DNA from: Batkoa obscura
Lineage: Eukaryota > Entomophthoromycota > Entomophthoromycetes > Entomophthorales > Batkoaceae
NCBI GenBank assembly: GCA_030770535.1
Contig: JASVEC010000012.1
Location: forward strand, 372,001-436,000
Reading direction: 5' to 3'
DNA length: 64,000 bases
A model generated the notes under the pieces. The model searched no databases. It had not been told where the DNA came from and saw nothing but the letters and a program-made list of their open reading frames with translations. This document shows positions 26,601 to 37,995 of the stretch, piece after piece. Every line of letters begins with the position of its first letter. The stretch's first letter is position 1. A program made the translations under genes and the position numbers.

Positions 26601-28324
26601 AAAGAAAGTTAAAGGTAGATACTAATAATTAAGAATAAATGTAAAATTTAAATTAATGTGTCTAGGCGTTGTTGCAGTAAACAAAAGGCTGCCTATCACT
26701 GAATCTATTTTTGAGAAACTTAAAGATTTATTAGAATTAAAGACGGAGGATTATCACTGGTATATTAAAACGTTGTTTATTTTTTAGCGCTAATATATAT
26801 TTTTATTAGGTTTGATATGGCGGAACAGGTTATAAATACAATTTATGATTTGGCTCAACGTCCAGACAAACTATGTCAATCAATTGTCAAAAATAAAACT
26901 CTTGAAATAAAGCGATCAATAGCTATGGAAGGTGAAGAAAACAAATCGGATCCATGGCCTTTATCTCAGTTAGTATTTTTGGTAGGGCACATTGCTATCA
27001 AACAAATAGTATTTTTAGAAGAAGTAGAAATTGAACAAAAGCATATAAAAAGTAATCAAAAAGGTAACTTTCATATGTATTTTTATTTGCTTTGATTAAA
27101 TCATAATTAGCTGATCAAAGTGAGATGGACTTAGAAAATGTAGCTTCTACGGTTGAAGATGAGCTTACAGAGTTTTTTCATAGAGTGAGGGAAAGGGGGT
27201 TACTATTTGATTCTTTAAGCTTACTTAGATTATATGGTGATATGATAGTAAACATATGCTCAAATAATAAGGTTTATGATGTAAGCAGTTCCTCTTTATT
27301 TTGATATACTCTAATTATTTTTAGGATAAAATGCTACAAATTGTTTCGACTTTATCTTTAGCAAAACTAATGTGTATCAGCTCTGAGTTTTGTGATAAGC
27401 ACCTTACACTTCTTTTAGCTATCCTTGAGAATAGTAGCGATCCTATTGTCCGTAGCAATATAATGATTGCATTAGGAGATATAGCTACATGCTTCAATTC
27501 ATTGATGGGAGAAAATATGGAGTATATGTATAAAAGATTAAAAGACAACGAACCATCAGTCAAAAAAAACTCGTTAATGGTATTGACTCATCTTATTCTT
27601 AATGGAATGGTTAAAGTGAAAGGACAGATTGGAGAAATGGCGAAATGTATTGTGGATAAGGATGTTAGAATATCAAATTTATCAAAGTTATTTTTTACTG
27701 AGTTGGCAACAAAGGACAATGCAATTTATAACAATCTTCCAGATATTTTATCTCATTTAACAAAACCCGAAGGTAGAAGCAATTTATCAAAAGAAGATTT
27801 TAGAAGTATTATGAGGTTTTTGTTTGATTTTATTAAAGTAACTTCATTTCAAGTGTCTAGTTTATATGATTATTTATGTTTTATTGTAGGATAAAGATAG
27901 ACAATGCGAAAACGTGGTTGATAAATTATGCCAAAGGCTTAGGCATTTAGAGGACAAAGGACAGTGGTGTGACCTCGGCTATTGTCTAACATTGATACCG
28001 TACAAATCTGAAAAGACATTCAAAAAGCTTGTCGAGCATTTTCCCTTATACCAAGATAAAGTTTTGGACAATATATTCTATAAGCATTTGACAGATATTG
28101 TTACTAAGGTAATTTTGTTTAATATAATGTCATAATTAGGTATTCATTTTTAATAGGCTAGACACCAAACGTGGCAAAAAACTGAAGGCAAAGTAATCAT
28201 TGATGAGTTTGAATTAGATTTAAAAAAATGTAGGAAAAAGGTGGATTATGATGAGAATGAAGAAGAAACAGAAGAAGATGACTATGAATCAGAGTCTACT
28301 TTCATAGAAGATGATATGGAATAG
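23693..28324 (+). CDS. YCS4: Condensin complex subunit 1 (Cnd1/Ycs4/CAP-D2)
   Basis: A long plus-strand gene of about fifteen exons of HEAT-repeat protein. It starts MYTDFNLGDELIKFDEKS. Diagnostic segments are YFDILEERFKDNHYLVRSKV followed by LQVCGRI, PKRRPRLIHLTIGRLEDKS and VIVRKNAIKTLTKFM, and the Cnd1 domain in the exon covering 27331-27891 (SDPIVRSNIMIALGDIATCF, YMYKRLKDNEPSVKKNSLMV, LTHLILNGMVKVKGQIGEMA). The protein ends in an acidic tail (DENEEETEEDDYESES). Condensin subunit 1 is the HEAT subunit that binds the kleisin and helps SMC2/SMC4 compact mitotic chromosomes. Single exons begin near 24040, 24479, 25618, 26342, 26817, 27331 and 27914. I place the start at 23693; an upstream exon is possible. 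A 13-bp minisatellite begins 325 bp after the stop. Confidence 0.9.
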
Positions 28325-28648
28325 GATTTGTAGCATATTTTTTTCAAGTCAAGCTTTTCCACTAAATGTACTTTTACTTTTCGCTTTCAAAATAGATATC
28401 GCCTCATTGATTTTATGCTTAAAATTATATTTTACCTTGCTTATCAAGCCGAATAAAAGGTACTATTTAATAAGGTTAATAGATGTTTTTATTCTTCTTA
28501 TTTTTCCTATTATTTTTTCTATTTTTAAATACTGTTAGTAATACTAAGTAGAAAAATTTTCGATTATATGGCTATTTAATTTATAAAAAGTAATAGCAGT
28601 ATGTTACTTAAAAACGGTATTTGTTTTGTAACATTTATAGCCTATTAA

Positions 28649-28856
28649 CAATAAAAGCAAACAATAAAAGCAAACAATAAAAGCAAACAATAAAAGCAAA
28701 CAATAAAAGCAAACAATAAAAGCAAACAATAAAAGCAAACAATAAAAGCAAACAATAAAAGCAAACAATAAAAGCAAACAATAAAAGCAAACAATAAAAG
28801 CAAACAATAAAAGCAAACAATAAAAGCAAACAATAAAAGCAAACAATAAAAGCAAA
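28649..28856. repeat. Minisatellite: 16 identical 13-bp units
   Basis: The unit AATAAAAGCAAAC is repeated about sixteen times over 208 bp with no visible mismatch. Because 13 is not a multiple of 3, all three minus-strand frames stay open and spell the same 13-residue cycle (LLLLFAFIVCFYC); these are not genes. Perfect identity suggests recent expansion or active homogenisation. Confidence 0.97.
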
Positions 28857-29102
28857 GGCTGTTATTATATATTGTTTAAATTTGAAATTTGAAAAACATA
28901 CGTTAAATATTTAATTATAATATACTTAATATTACTTTTCATAAATTTAAGGATTAAAATTATGAGCTTTATTTTATAGTTTTTGAAATTTAAAACAGTA
29001 TTAACAAATAATTAAAATCACTTTTTTTTAAAAAATTAATAAACTAAACTTCAAAGTATATATTTCTAAAAGTTATCAAAAGATAAGTAGTCAACAAGGA
29101 TA
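28857..29102. other. AT-rich spacer
   Basis: Nothing recognised between the minisatellite and the MITE pair. Confidence 0.5.
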
Positions 29103-29203
29103 TGGGGAAGTATTTTTGTGTTTAAGAATTTTACCAATAATCTTTCCACTCAAATAGCGCTTAAAAGATAGAAAAAGTGATGAAGCCAAAAAAACACCCC
29201 CCA
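29103..29203 (-). mobile_element. MITE copy 5 (first of a pair)
   Basis: Starts TGGGGAAGTATTTTTGTG and ends AAAAAACACCCCCCA. It is preceded by TA and followed by a TA shared with copy 6. Confidence 0.9.
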
Positions 29204-29205
29204 TA

Positions 29206-29304
29206 TGGTGATGTATTTTTTTGTTTAAGAATTCTACTAACAATCTTTCCGCTCAAATAGTGCTTAAAAATGGAAAAAATAATGAAGCTAAAAAAACACC
29301 CCCA
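29206..29304 (-). mobile_element. MITE copy 6 (second of a pair)
   Basis: Starts TGGTGATGTATTTTTTTG and ends AAAAAACACCCCCA, followed by TA. It has the same orientation as copy 5, separated from it by a single TA. Confidence 0.9.
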
Positions 29305-29771
29305 TATAGAGAAAAAAATAAATTTATATCTTGTTAAATTGAGTCAGTTTTCTATGTGAATGAATTTTTGGTTTTTTTTTGATTTTTGAGGAACTAAAAC
29401 TTAAAAAATGTTTTATTAATCTTTTAAACACAGAAAACGTCCCCTTGATTTTCATATTATTTATTTGTGATTACTAGTTTAGTGATATATAAAAATCGGG
29501 AAAACGTTGGGCCTAGGGTTTGAGTTTATCCAAATAAATCCTATTTTTGTATTGTTATTAAAATAATTATAAAAATTGAAATAAGAATACTTTTAATCTA
29601 GTGCAAAAAGTTATCTTAATTGTTTTTCAATAATAAAAACAAAGTTAATTTGTTGAACATCGTTATCTATATTAATAAATATATTTTTACTCATCATGAC
29701 AGTATTTTATAAACATTTTTAGTCTTTATACTCATGACATTTTTTTTTACTGCAAAATCTTAGACAGCATA
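29305..29771. other. AT-rich spacer
   Basis: Nothing recognised. Confidence 0.45.
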
Positions 29772-29871
29772 TGAGGATGTTTTTTTTGGTTTCATTACTT
29801 TTCTATTTTTTAAACACTATTTGAGCGGAAAACACGTTAATAAATTTCTTAAACAAAGAAATACATCCTCA
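29772..29871 (+). mobile_element. MITE copy 7
   Basis: Starts TGAGGATGTTTTTTTTGGTTTCATTAC and ends AATACATCCTCA, flanked by TA on both sides. Confidence 0.88.
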
Positions 29872-32338
29872 TATAAAAGTTATTAAGAGATTTAAAATCA
29901 CTTAAATCAAGAACCACAGTCTAATATAATCTGCTATTAAAATTTTGAAATCAAATACTTTAAAACAATATTTTAATATAATAACCTGTTTAAAGAGACA
30001 TTTTTTTATGAATAGATTATTTTTAATAAATGTTTTAATAAAGGGAATGTTATTGATTTAATCATAAAGTGGATATTTTATGTGTGTAAATTTAAAAATT
30101 GCTTTAATAAACAGCTTTTTAAGGTAAAAATTCATTTAAAAAATTAACATTTATAAAATGTTATCTTTGAAGGCATTTTATCAAGATGAGTGTATAACAT
30201 AACTTTTATTACTTTTTAATTTAATTTGAATTTGTTCCATTTTGAAAAATTTCAATAAAAAAACTCTTTTAGGATGGGCAAAATTGAATAGTTCAAATAT
30301 AAATTAAACATCAAGGGATGAATCAATTGATAAAAATAAAAACATACTCTTAAATTGTATAACTTAATTTTCTTAAATACATCGTAACTATTTTAGTATC
30401 TCTTAATGGTTTTTATAATAATACAATTATTAAATGTCTTTTTAGAGTTTTAAAATTCCAAAAGTGCACTTTTTTAAGTCGAAAAATCCCCACTTCATTC
30501 AAATTATAATAAAAATTTATGTTCCTTCATAAATTTAAACCTTTTCAAGGAATAATTAAGTGCTTTGTTCTTTACAACTCCTTAACTTATCTAAGCAATC
30601 ACTTCTTCCAATCGGCCATTTAAAATTAACAGAATTTTTTAGAACCTTTATTTTTGGACTTAAAATAGATAAGTTGAGTATTTTTTATCCGCTTATTCTA
30701 ATTCAATAAACGGAAAGTGAACAAACAAGTATAATACATTAACAGCCTTCCTAAATTAACTTTTACGTTACACTATCTTTTATTTTTATTAACAAAAAAT
30801 ATGAATTCTCCTTTAAAGTGTGAATGCTTAATCCTACTAAAAATATCTGTTGATTTAGGCCAATAGATTATCGGGAAATTGATGTGAGAACCACACGGGT
30901 TATAGTTATGACTTAGAATGTTGTTATCATGAATATTCAACTTTACAGAACTATTTATAGTTTCAAGCATTAATTAATTCCATTATTACAATAAAAAGTT
31001 TGTCAAATTAAATCCAAAACTGAGTCTACTTGAAGCCAATATAATTTTAATAGGACCAATAATAAAGGTTGTAATTCTAAGAACCTTTTATTAAAAAGTG
31101 AGGAGAGAAAATGGAATTGCTTTCCAAGAACTGGAGGTAACCATTTATTCTTTAGAACAGTTTGGCTTTTATTACGAAATTAATCAGATCATATGGAACA
31201 AAGAATTAAAATGACAAACCGTATATTAGCTTTCATCATTATTTTAATAAATATAAGAATTTACTATACTTTTAATAGCATGTCTTGAATTTTATATCAT
31301 AAAGAGGCGAATCTGTTTAAAATGAATACTCCTTGAGAATTTTATTATAATTCAAATGTTATTTATTTGACTTATTAAAGCTAGGCAGAAGCTGGAGTAA
31401 GAAACAATGATTTATATATGAAAACAAAGCGGTGGAGATAAACTAAGTTAAAATGATTCAAATTCTGTATAAATTCATTAGGTCATTTTCTATATTTAAT
31501 TTTTTATCAATAATAAATATGAACAATACTTGGCTAAATTATCATTCGAGCTACAGTTATAAAACGTTTTTATAATATGCTACTAAAGTTTTCGATTTTA
31601 CCAAAATCACGGGTTAATGACAATGATAATTTTAAAATGAAACCAGCTTTAAGCATGCCAAGTATATGAAAAATGTGTGTAGATATATTTATAATATCGT
31701 CACTTGTGGCATTGATATGTTTTAAAACTTACACTTATAAAATCCGTATTAATTTTAAGTGGATATCATTAATTACGCTTGTTATATTTTTTACATTAAG
31801 TTATAACATTTATTAATTCTACATAAAGTTAATAAATTTTTTAATAAAATGCAATTTATATTTAGGTGCTAAGAATAAATTTCATGCCAGGAACTTTAAA
31901 GAGTAAAATCGAAAGATCAAGGTCAAAAATGGAATTTTAAAAGGAAAGCCAATCAATTGAAACATATCTCCGGCTTATTTCTTTTCTCCCTCTTTTAATT
32001 GCATAAAAATCTATATCTGGAACGCCAGACCAATCAAACTATACAACCTTTACACATTTAGTGGATTAATTGTTTCTAGACTCACACTTAATTTATTCCT
32101 AATAGGAAACATTCAACTTAAATGTGGATAACCATTTATGGTGAAAAAACAAAATTTTAAAATAGAGTCAAAAAATTTAGTAGAAAAACTATATAAAGAC
32201 TTGGTATTACTTTTCGAATTTTATTTTACTCCAACTAAATAATAAGTTGTTTAGTTGTTTTTAATATCCTTCTCTACTTGTCTATTTTACTAACTTAATT
32301 TGTCTTTTTTGAATTTGATACTTGTTTAAATATAAATT
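29872..32338. other. Gene-poor intergenic region
   Basis: About 2.5 kb of AT-rich sequence without a supportable gene. A 65-codon minus-strand open frame at 30773-30970 has no recognisable motif and no partner exons. The right end should hold the promoter of the desaturase gene. Confidence 0.5.
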
Positions 32339-33739
32339 ATGGCACCACCACAAGTAATTCCAGAGATAACTACAACCACCCCTTCCTTTGATAAGGAAGC
32401 TGTTAGACGTTTAACAAAGAAAGGAGTGGTCACTTTAATATTTGATGATAAGGTATATGATGTTACAAAATTTATGAAATTTCATCCAGGAGGAGATCAT
32501 CTTATTAAGACTTCTGCTGGAACTGATGTGACTGAAGTTATGATTGCTATGCACCATAAATCTATCTTAGAAACCAAACTTCCACGTTATTATATCGGTG
32601 ACTTTAGACAAAATCCTTTAGAGCTTATTGACCCTATTAAGGAAAAGGAAGCTAAACGTAAAAAGGAGTTATCTAAAGCTTATCGTAAACTTGAAGAAAC
32701 TTTGATTGCTGATGGTATCTATGAACCAAATCATCGCTTTTATATATTGGAAAGTTTAAAGTGTGCTTTACTTTTTGTAACTTCTATCGCTCTTGCTTTA
32801 TATGGTCCCCGCCATATCCTCAATTTTGTTGTTTCAGGTTTATTATTAACTTTAATGTGGCAACAAGGTGCTTTCTTAGTCCACGATCTTGCCCATCGTT
32901 ACGCTACTTTTGATGCCAAATTTGATTATGTTGTTGCTGTTCTTTTCAGTAACTTTTGTAGTGGAACCAGTGTCGGATGGTGGAAACACAACCACAATAT
33001 TCACCACATTATCACCAATGACCCAGAACATGATCCAGATCTTCAACATATGCCTTTCTTTGCTTATTCAACCAAATACTTTAATTCGCTTTACTCTTAT
33101 TACTATGGAAGAGAAATGACTTTTGATGAAGCTGCCAAATTTATGATCTCCATTCAACACTATACTTTCTATATTATTCTCATGTTCGCAAGATTCAATT
33201 TATATTTCCAAGGTGTCAATCATTTACTTACCCGTCCTTCACCAATGCCTAGGCTTGAACTTGTTTTAACTGGCTCCTTTTTTATTTGGTATTCTGCTTT
33301 ACTTTCAACTTTCCCAGATTGGACTACACGTATTGTCTTTACTTTAGTTACCCATTGCCCACAAGCCATTTTACATCTTCAACTTCTCCTAAGTCATTCT
33401 TTCATGCCAATTGAATCCGTAGGTGATGATGATTTCTTTATCTATCGTCAACTTCGTACCTCAATCGATATTGAATGCCCTGAATATATGGATTGGTTTC
33501 ATGGTGGTTTACATTTCCAAGCACTCCATCATCTTTTCCCACGTGTACCAAGACCTCATTTCCGTAAGCTTTTAGTTCACATCAAGAAGTTCTGCTATGA
33601 TAATGAGTTAGAACACCACTCCATCACATTTACTGGGGGCAACTTTGAGATGGTAAGACTACTCAAAGATGTTGCAGACCAAGTTAAATTGTTTGCTAAG
33701 GTTGCTAAAGAAGCTAGTCAACATGGACACATTCATTAA
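32339..33739 (+). CDS. Cytochrome b5-fused desaturase (delta-8 sphingolipid desaturase type)
   Basis: A single-exon gene of 466 residues. Residues 20-90 are a cytochrome b5 domain with the heme motif HPGG at 49-52 and the second heme histidine in AMHHKS (71-75). The desaturase part has the three histidine boxes: HDLAH (182-186), HNHNIHH (217-223) and QALHH (394-398, with Gln replacing the first His as in all front-end desaturases). Hydrophobic spans lie at about 141-180, 195-212, 271-292 and 305-345. The layout fits the ER delta-8 sphingolipid long-chain-base desaturases of fungi, which use cytochrome b5 as a built-in electron donor, although front-end fatty-acid desaturases share it and substrate cannot be read from sequence. 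The ATG follows an A-rich leader. The lack of introns and the milder codon bias suggest high expression. Confidence 0.92.
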   Translation: MAPPQVIPEITTTTPSFDKEAVRRLTKKGVVTLIFDDKVYDVTKFMKFHPGGDHLIKTSAGTDVTEVMIAMHHKSILETKLPRYYIGDFRQNPLELIDPIKEKEAKRKKELSKAYRKLEETLIADGIYEPNHRFYILESLKCALLFVTSIALALYGPRHILNFVVSGLLLTLMWQQGAFLVHDLAHRYATFDAKFDYVVAVLFSNFCSGTSVGWWKHNHNIHHIITNDPEHDPDLQHMPFFAYSTKYFNSLYSYYYGREMTFDEAAKFMISIQHYTFYIILMFARFNLYFQGVNHLLTRPSPMPRLELVLTGSFFIWYSALLSTFPDWTTRIVFTLVTHCPQAILHLQLLLSHSFMPIESVGDDDFFIYRQLRTSIDIECPEYMDWFHGGLHFQALHHLFPRVPRPHFRKLLVHIKKFCYDNELEHHSITFTGGNFEMVRLLKDVADQVKLFAKVAKEASQHGHIH

Positions 33740-33992
33740 GTTAAAAGGTATAGCTTGTATTAATTCTTATTTATGGCACATAGATGATTTAAATGGTCCC
33801 TTGAACTAAGTAAGCTATTAATTTTGTTAAGTGATCTTAATCTTAAGTATGTGATTATATGATACCTGTTATATTATTGATCAAATCATCTTTACGCTTT
33901 GTTAACAAGTTTAATAACTAAATTTGAACGTACTTTCAAATATCTGATTACTGTTCTAAAATTATAGTGCTATTCATTAATAAATTATGTTG

Positions 33993-34062
33993 CAATTTTT
34001 AACTTTACCTTTACCTTTAATTTCAATTTTTAACTTTACCTTTACCTTTAATTTCAATTTTT
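33993..34062. repeat. 31-bp direct repeat, two full copies plus a partial third
   Basis: The unit starts CAATTTTTAACTTTACCTTT and runs to TTAATTT. Copies at 33993-34023 and 34024-34054 are identical, followed by the first bases of a third. Confidence 0.9.
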
Positions 34063-34091
34063 TCTATACCATCGTATATATACTTTAATTT

Positions 34092-34140
34092 CGGGTCAAC
34101 CTATATTTTAAACCCCGGACCTAAAAACTAGGTTGATCCG
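34092..34140. repeat. GC-rich inverted repeat (hairpin)
   Basis: CGGGTCAACCTA (34092-34103) pairs with TAGGTTGATCCG (34129-34140) with one mismatch. An alternative inner stem CCGGACCTA / TAGG..TCCGG also exists (34115-34141). It stands out against AT-rich surroundings. Function unknown. Confidence 0.7.
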
Positions 34141-34798
34141 GATACTAGATCAAAATTTCTGTTTTGTATTGTATAAATTTGTAGTTAATATTCTTTAATC
34201 TTTATATAATAAAACTAATTGTCAAATCACTTTTAAAAGTTACTATTATGTATACTTTAAGTACTTATCGTTACTATTAGAGCTACATTTAATTTGATGA
34301 AAGTGCTATTAGATTTCCACTTTAAAAAATCAATCTTCATATAACTAAATTACCATTATCTTAAACTAAAAAGCTTATATTCACATAAATATTCAAATGA
34401 ATTTACTATATAAAGAGTAATGTGTAACTTCTCATACTTTTAATAAACAAAAATACCATCAAATTAAACTAAATAACATATGGGTATCAAAACATAACAA
34501 ATAACATATAATCTAAATAACATTAAATGATAAACTACTATCTATCTAAACTTATAATCAAAATTAAACGTGTTACTTTATTCTTTTAAAGTTGTTAATT
34601 TACCATGAATAATAGTTTTTAATCTTTTTTATATATTAAAGAAATTGTGGAGCATATTAAAATAATTGAAGTTAGAAAATTTTCAGAATAAGGAATAAAA
34701 CATTTTTTGCGAATATCTTACTTATCAAATAGCATTAGGTGAACGTATTAATATAGTTGTTTAAAATAAATGTTTTAAGATTGGTTAGCAACCTCAAA

Positions 34799-37129
34799 TT
34801 AATCAACATATAAATTTATCGCTGACATTGAAATCACACTTCCTCCTGGTGTGACCCCTTTAACCGATTCAAATGCCATCTGTACATCATCATCCGAATT
34901 AATTGTGATAAAATCATTATCTTCATCGCGGTAACGCATTCTAAATCCAGATGAAAGATCTTCCATCTTATTGCCTCTTCTGCCCCCACAGAGCCTCAAT
35001 TTTCTTTCCACTTTATCCGAAAGCTCCTCAAAATCAATTGAACTAGGTACCATAATGATAAATACATCATCTAAGTAATTGATCTTAACCTTCGTTTGGC
35101 TCGCTGTTCTATTAAGAGAAGACATCGGCCTAACGTTATTGCCATGGGGAATGTAGCCATTCATACTAACGTTATGGCTTGCACCATTACCATTGCTAGT
35201 TCTAGGCGAGTGTCCATTTGTTTGTGTAGGCTCCCAATTGCCATTAGGGGTACGCACAGCATGGATGTTTGGACTACTAGCACTTCTGTTACGGAATGAG
35301 TTATTAGGTGAAAGTTCATCCCTCATTGATTTTGGGATCGCTGGCAATGGAGCATGTTGTAATTTATTCACTTGATTATCGTCCGCCGATATTGAGTTAA
35401 GGTGGCCTTTACTATCATTTTTATTTGGACTACTTGCTTTGTTTTTAGCAATAAGTTGATCTAGCAAAGGTTTCCATAATCGGACCTGCTCCTCATTACG
35501 GCATTTAAGTATTAAAATTTGCATACCTTCTGAACGCCAATATAATCTAAGAAAAATTTCACCTTCGATTGTTCTTTCTGCTACCTTTGCTAAGCTTTCC
35601 ATTGGAATTTCACCTCTCAATTCAAGTGGTGGCCCAGTTACCTTCTTACTCAACTGCTTTGCTTTTTTAGATGTTGAACTTAATTCCTTGCAACATAAAA
35701 TTATCTCTTCAAACATAAATATATACATCTCTCTCTCCTTTTGATCTTTACCAACCACCATAAATTTATCATTTTGTAAAAGTTCTCCAAAATCCTCAAT
35801 GGATAGCTGATCCCAATTTACTACTCGATGTTTAAGATCAACAGTCAAATTAGCATTCTCTTCTTTTCTCCTCATCTCATTTACTTTTGCCGCTACTCTT
35901 TCGATTGCTTCCATACCAAGCTTCAATTCTTGAAAATATGGATATTCTTCTTCAGAAGTATATCTAATAAGTTCTCTTAGCAATAATGGATATTTACAAA
36001 TTCTTTGAATAGGTTTAATAAGTAAAGAAGGTAACTCATAAGTGGGTTCGACGATATGGGCCAATGGCTAAATATTTAATCAAACAATACTTTAAAAATG
36101 TGATTTTATTACCATTAAATTGGGTGCTTCTCTAACAGCAAGGTCTGAGGCATGACCATAGTTAGCACAAAAGGGCTCATAAACTGAAAAAGCTTCTTCC
36201 TAAAGCTATTTAATAAATCAAAAGATAGTTATAAAGGTAATTTACCATTGTTTGAAACAAACCACCAACACGTTGTTCGGCGGGAGCTAAGATAGCATTA
36301 CATTCAACACCAATTAAAAATCTACGTTGAAAATCCAAAAGGCTATGTAAATTAGCAAATAAATATCTTATTGTTTCTGGTGATATGACTTTTGAATTTT
36401 GGCACTCAACCATATATTCCTAGCAAAATTAAACTTTGAGCCCATCAAATTATATTGAAGTCTTACTTGTAGCTTTTCCAAATCTTGAATATATTTACGT
36501 TCTGTTTCTAACATTTCCCTAATTACTTTACCACGATTATCCGAAGCATCTACTTTATTTCCATTTAAATTTAAATGCGATGTATCAATCAATTTGTTCT
36601 CTTCAATGCGATCCAAAAGCAAAGACGCTGTTTTAAGTACCTAAAAAAACCATTAAAATATTTAAAACCATTATAATTCATAGCTTACTTTGATAAAGGC
36701 GTTAGTATCGTCTTTAAAAAGATCCGTTATAGTAAAACAATCATCTTCTTTAAGACCAAGCGTTTCTTTGCAATTTAATAAAAATCTATAAACCAATGCT
36801 TTTGATGCGTTTGTTGTCACCTCTGCGCTAGGTGGGTAGATACTTTGTGGGTTATCTGGGCATAAGAAATTATACATTTTAGTTAGCGGACTGCCTTGAC
36901 GAAACGTTTTCCAAAGTAAGTTAACTGGATCAATTCCCATAATGGGGTTATAAGTGTCATCTTGTTCCAATTGTTCTTTTGCAATATTAAGATATTCTTC
37001 AATATCTGGGATACATTTAAGACGTTGAATAATGTTATTACATAATTGAAAAATAGAGGTTGGCCCAGTAGGGGCTATAGGTTTCACTTGGGTAGGTAAA
37101 TCACTGCTTAGCATTTCCTGACTTGACAT
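34799..37129 (-). CDS. CDC24: CDC24-like guanine nucleotide exchange factor for Cdc42
   Basis: Five exons (37129-36689, 36640-36467, 36419-36246, 36199-36113, 36067-34799) join in frame to 714 residues. Domain order: a CDC24/calponin-homology-like region at about 20-145 (FQLCNNIIQRLKCIP; LGLKEDDCFTITDLFKDDTN), a DH (RhoGEF) domain at about 186-345 (VIREMLETERKYIQDLEKLQ; LLIKPIQRICKYPLLLREL), a PH domain at about 354-500, a disordered Ser/Asn-rich stretch, and a C-terminal PB1 domain at about 618-714 with the acidic OPCA-type stretch RYRDEDNDFITINSDDD. This is the fungal Cdc24 architecture: it loads GTP on Cdc42 at sites of polarised growth, and PB1 docks the Bem1 scaffold. It diverges from the neighbouring methyltransferase gene across an 866 bp shared upstream region. 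Confidence 0.93.
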
Positions 37130-37995
37130 TTATTTCAAAAATAAACTGATAGTATTTTTTTAAGCAAGCTTTGGCCTTTGTTGAATAGCGGGTTTAAAAT
37201 ACAATAGTCACAGTTATTGGACGATATAGTTTTGGACTCCAAAGTTTAAGTTAATGATTTGTGGAAATTGGATCTGAGTTACCAATCAAATAGGGACCAT
37301 TTTTAAGCTATGGTTTAAAAAAATAGAAATTTGGAGATAGCTTGGTCATGTTTGGTAGCTGTTTACTTTTTTTAGAAGGTGGCTTAAATGATTTGAGATC
37401 ATTTTATGAAATTTAAATTCGAATTTCGTCATATTTTTATATTCTAAGCATATATTTCCACTTTTAAATTTATTGATAATTTGAATTATTAATATCAACT
37501 TTATATTCAAATATTACCTCACATTAAAACTGAGGTAGTTTTATGTTAATTTAGCATTGTTAATATTAGTAAGAGAATCATTAATTTTTTATTTTTATAC
37601 TAAACTATCTGATAATTTATTTTAATTTTATGGAAAATAAGAATGTAAGCATACATTGATTGAAATTTTAAAAATCTTGAATTATTAAATTATTAATTAT
37701 TAAACTATTAAATTATTAAATTATAAATTAAAACTATAAGTGCTTAAAATTGTTTTATTCAAAGGTAAAATGGTTTTCATAGCAATGTTAAAATAAGTAG
37801 AACCTATTTGAAACTACTGATTGCATCTTACATTTATTAAATCATTTAAAAGTGAATATCATTTTATAACTATAATAATTATTGTTGTTTTGTCTCATTT
37901 TTTAAATTCTTATTTTCAACTTAATTTTAAAAATAGAATCTAATTTCCTATAAAACCTCAAATTTAAAACTCGTCAGCTATAGTTTTACTTTGAA
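37130..37995. promoter_or_regulatory. Shared upstream region of divergent CDC24-like and CARNMT-like genes
   Basis: The two genes start at its edges and are transcribed away from each other, so promoters for both are expected here. The middle is an AT-rich tract with ATTATTAAATT repeats (about 37680-37725). No specific factor site was recognised; the regulatory role is inferred from position. Confidence 0.5.

Larger units (their letters stand above)
33740..34798. other. Intergenic region between convergent desaturase and CDC24-like genes
   Basis: About 1 kb without genes. It contains a 31-bp direct repeat and a GC-rich hairpin, listed separately. Confidence 0.55.

Noticed and set aside
28604-28855. 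Three long minus-strand open frames encoding a repeating Leu/Phe/Cys peptide
   Set aside because: They are translations of the 13-bp minisatellite, which lacks stops in any frame of that strand. No start context, no splice partners.
28649-28856. CRISPR-like array
   Set aside because: The units are directly adjacent with no spacers, and the host is a eukaryote. It is a minisatellite.
30773-30970. 65-codon minus-strand open frame in the large intergenic gap
   Set aside because: No motif or supporting exons; expected by chance in 2.5 kb.
34092-34149. Helitron 3' end
   Set aside because: Only a hairpin and a CTAG are seen; no 5' TC end, no Rep/helicase remnant and no second copy in the window.
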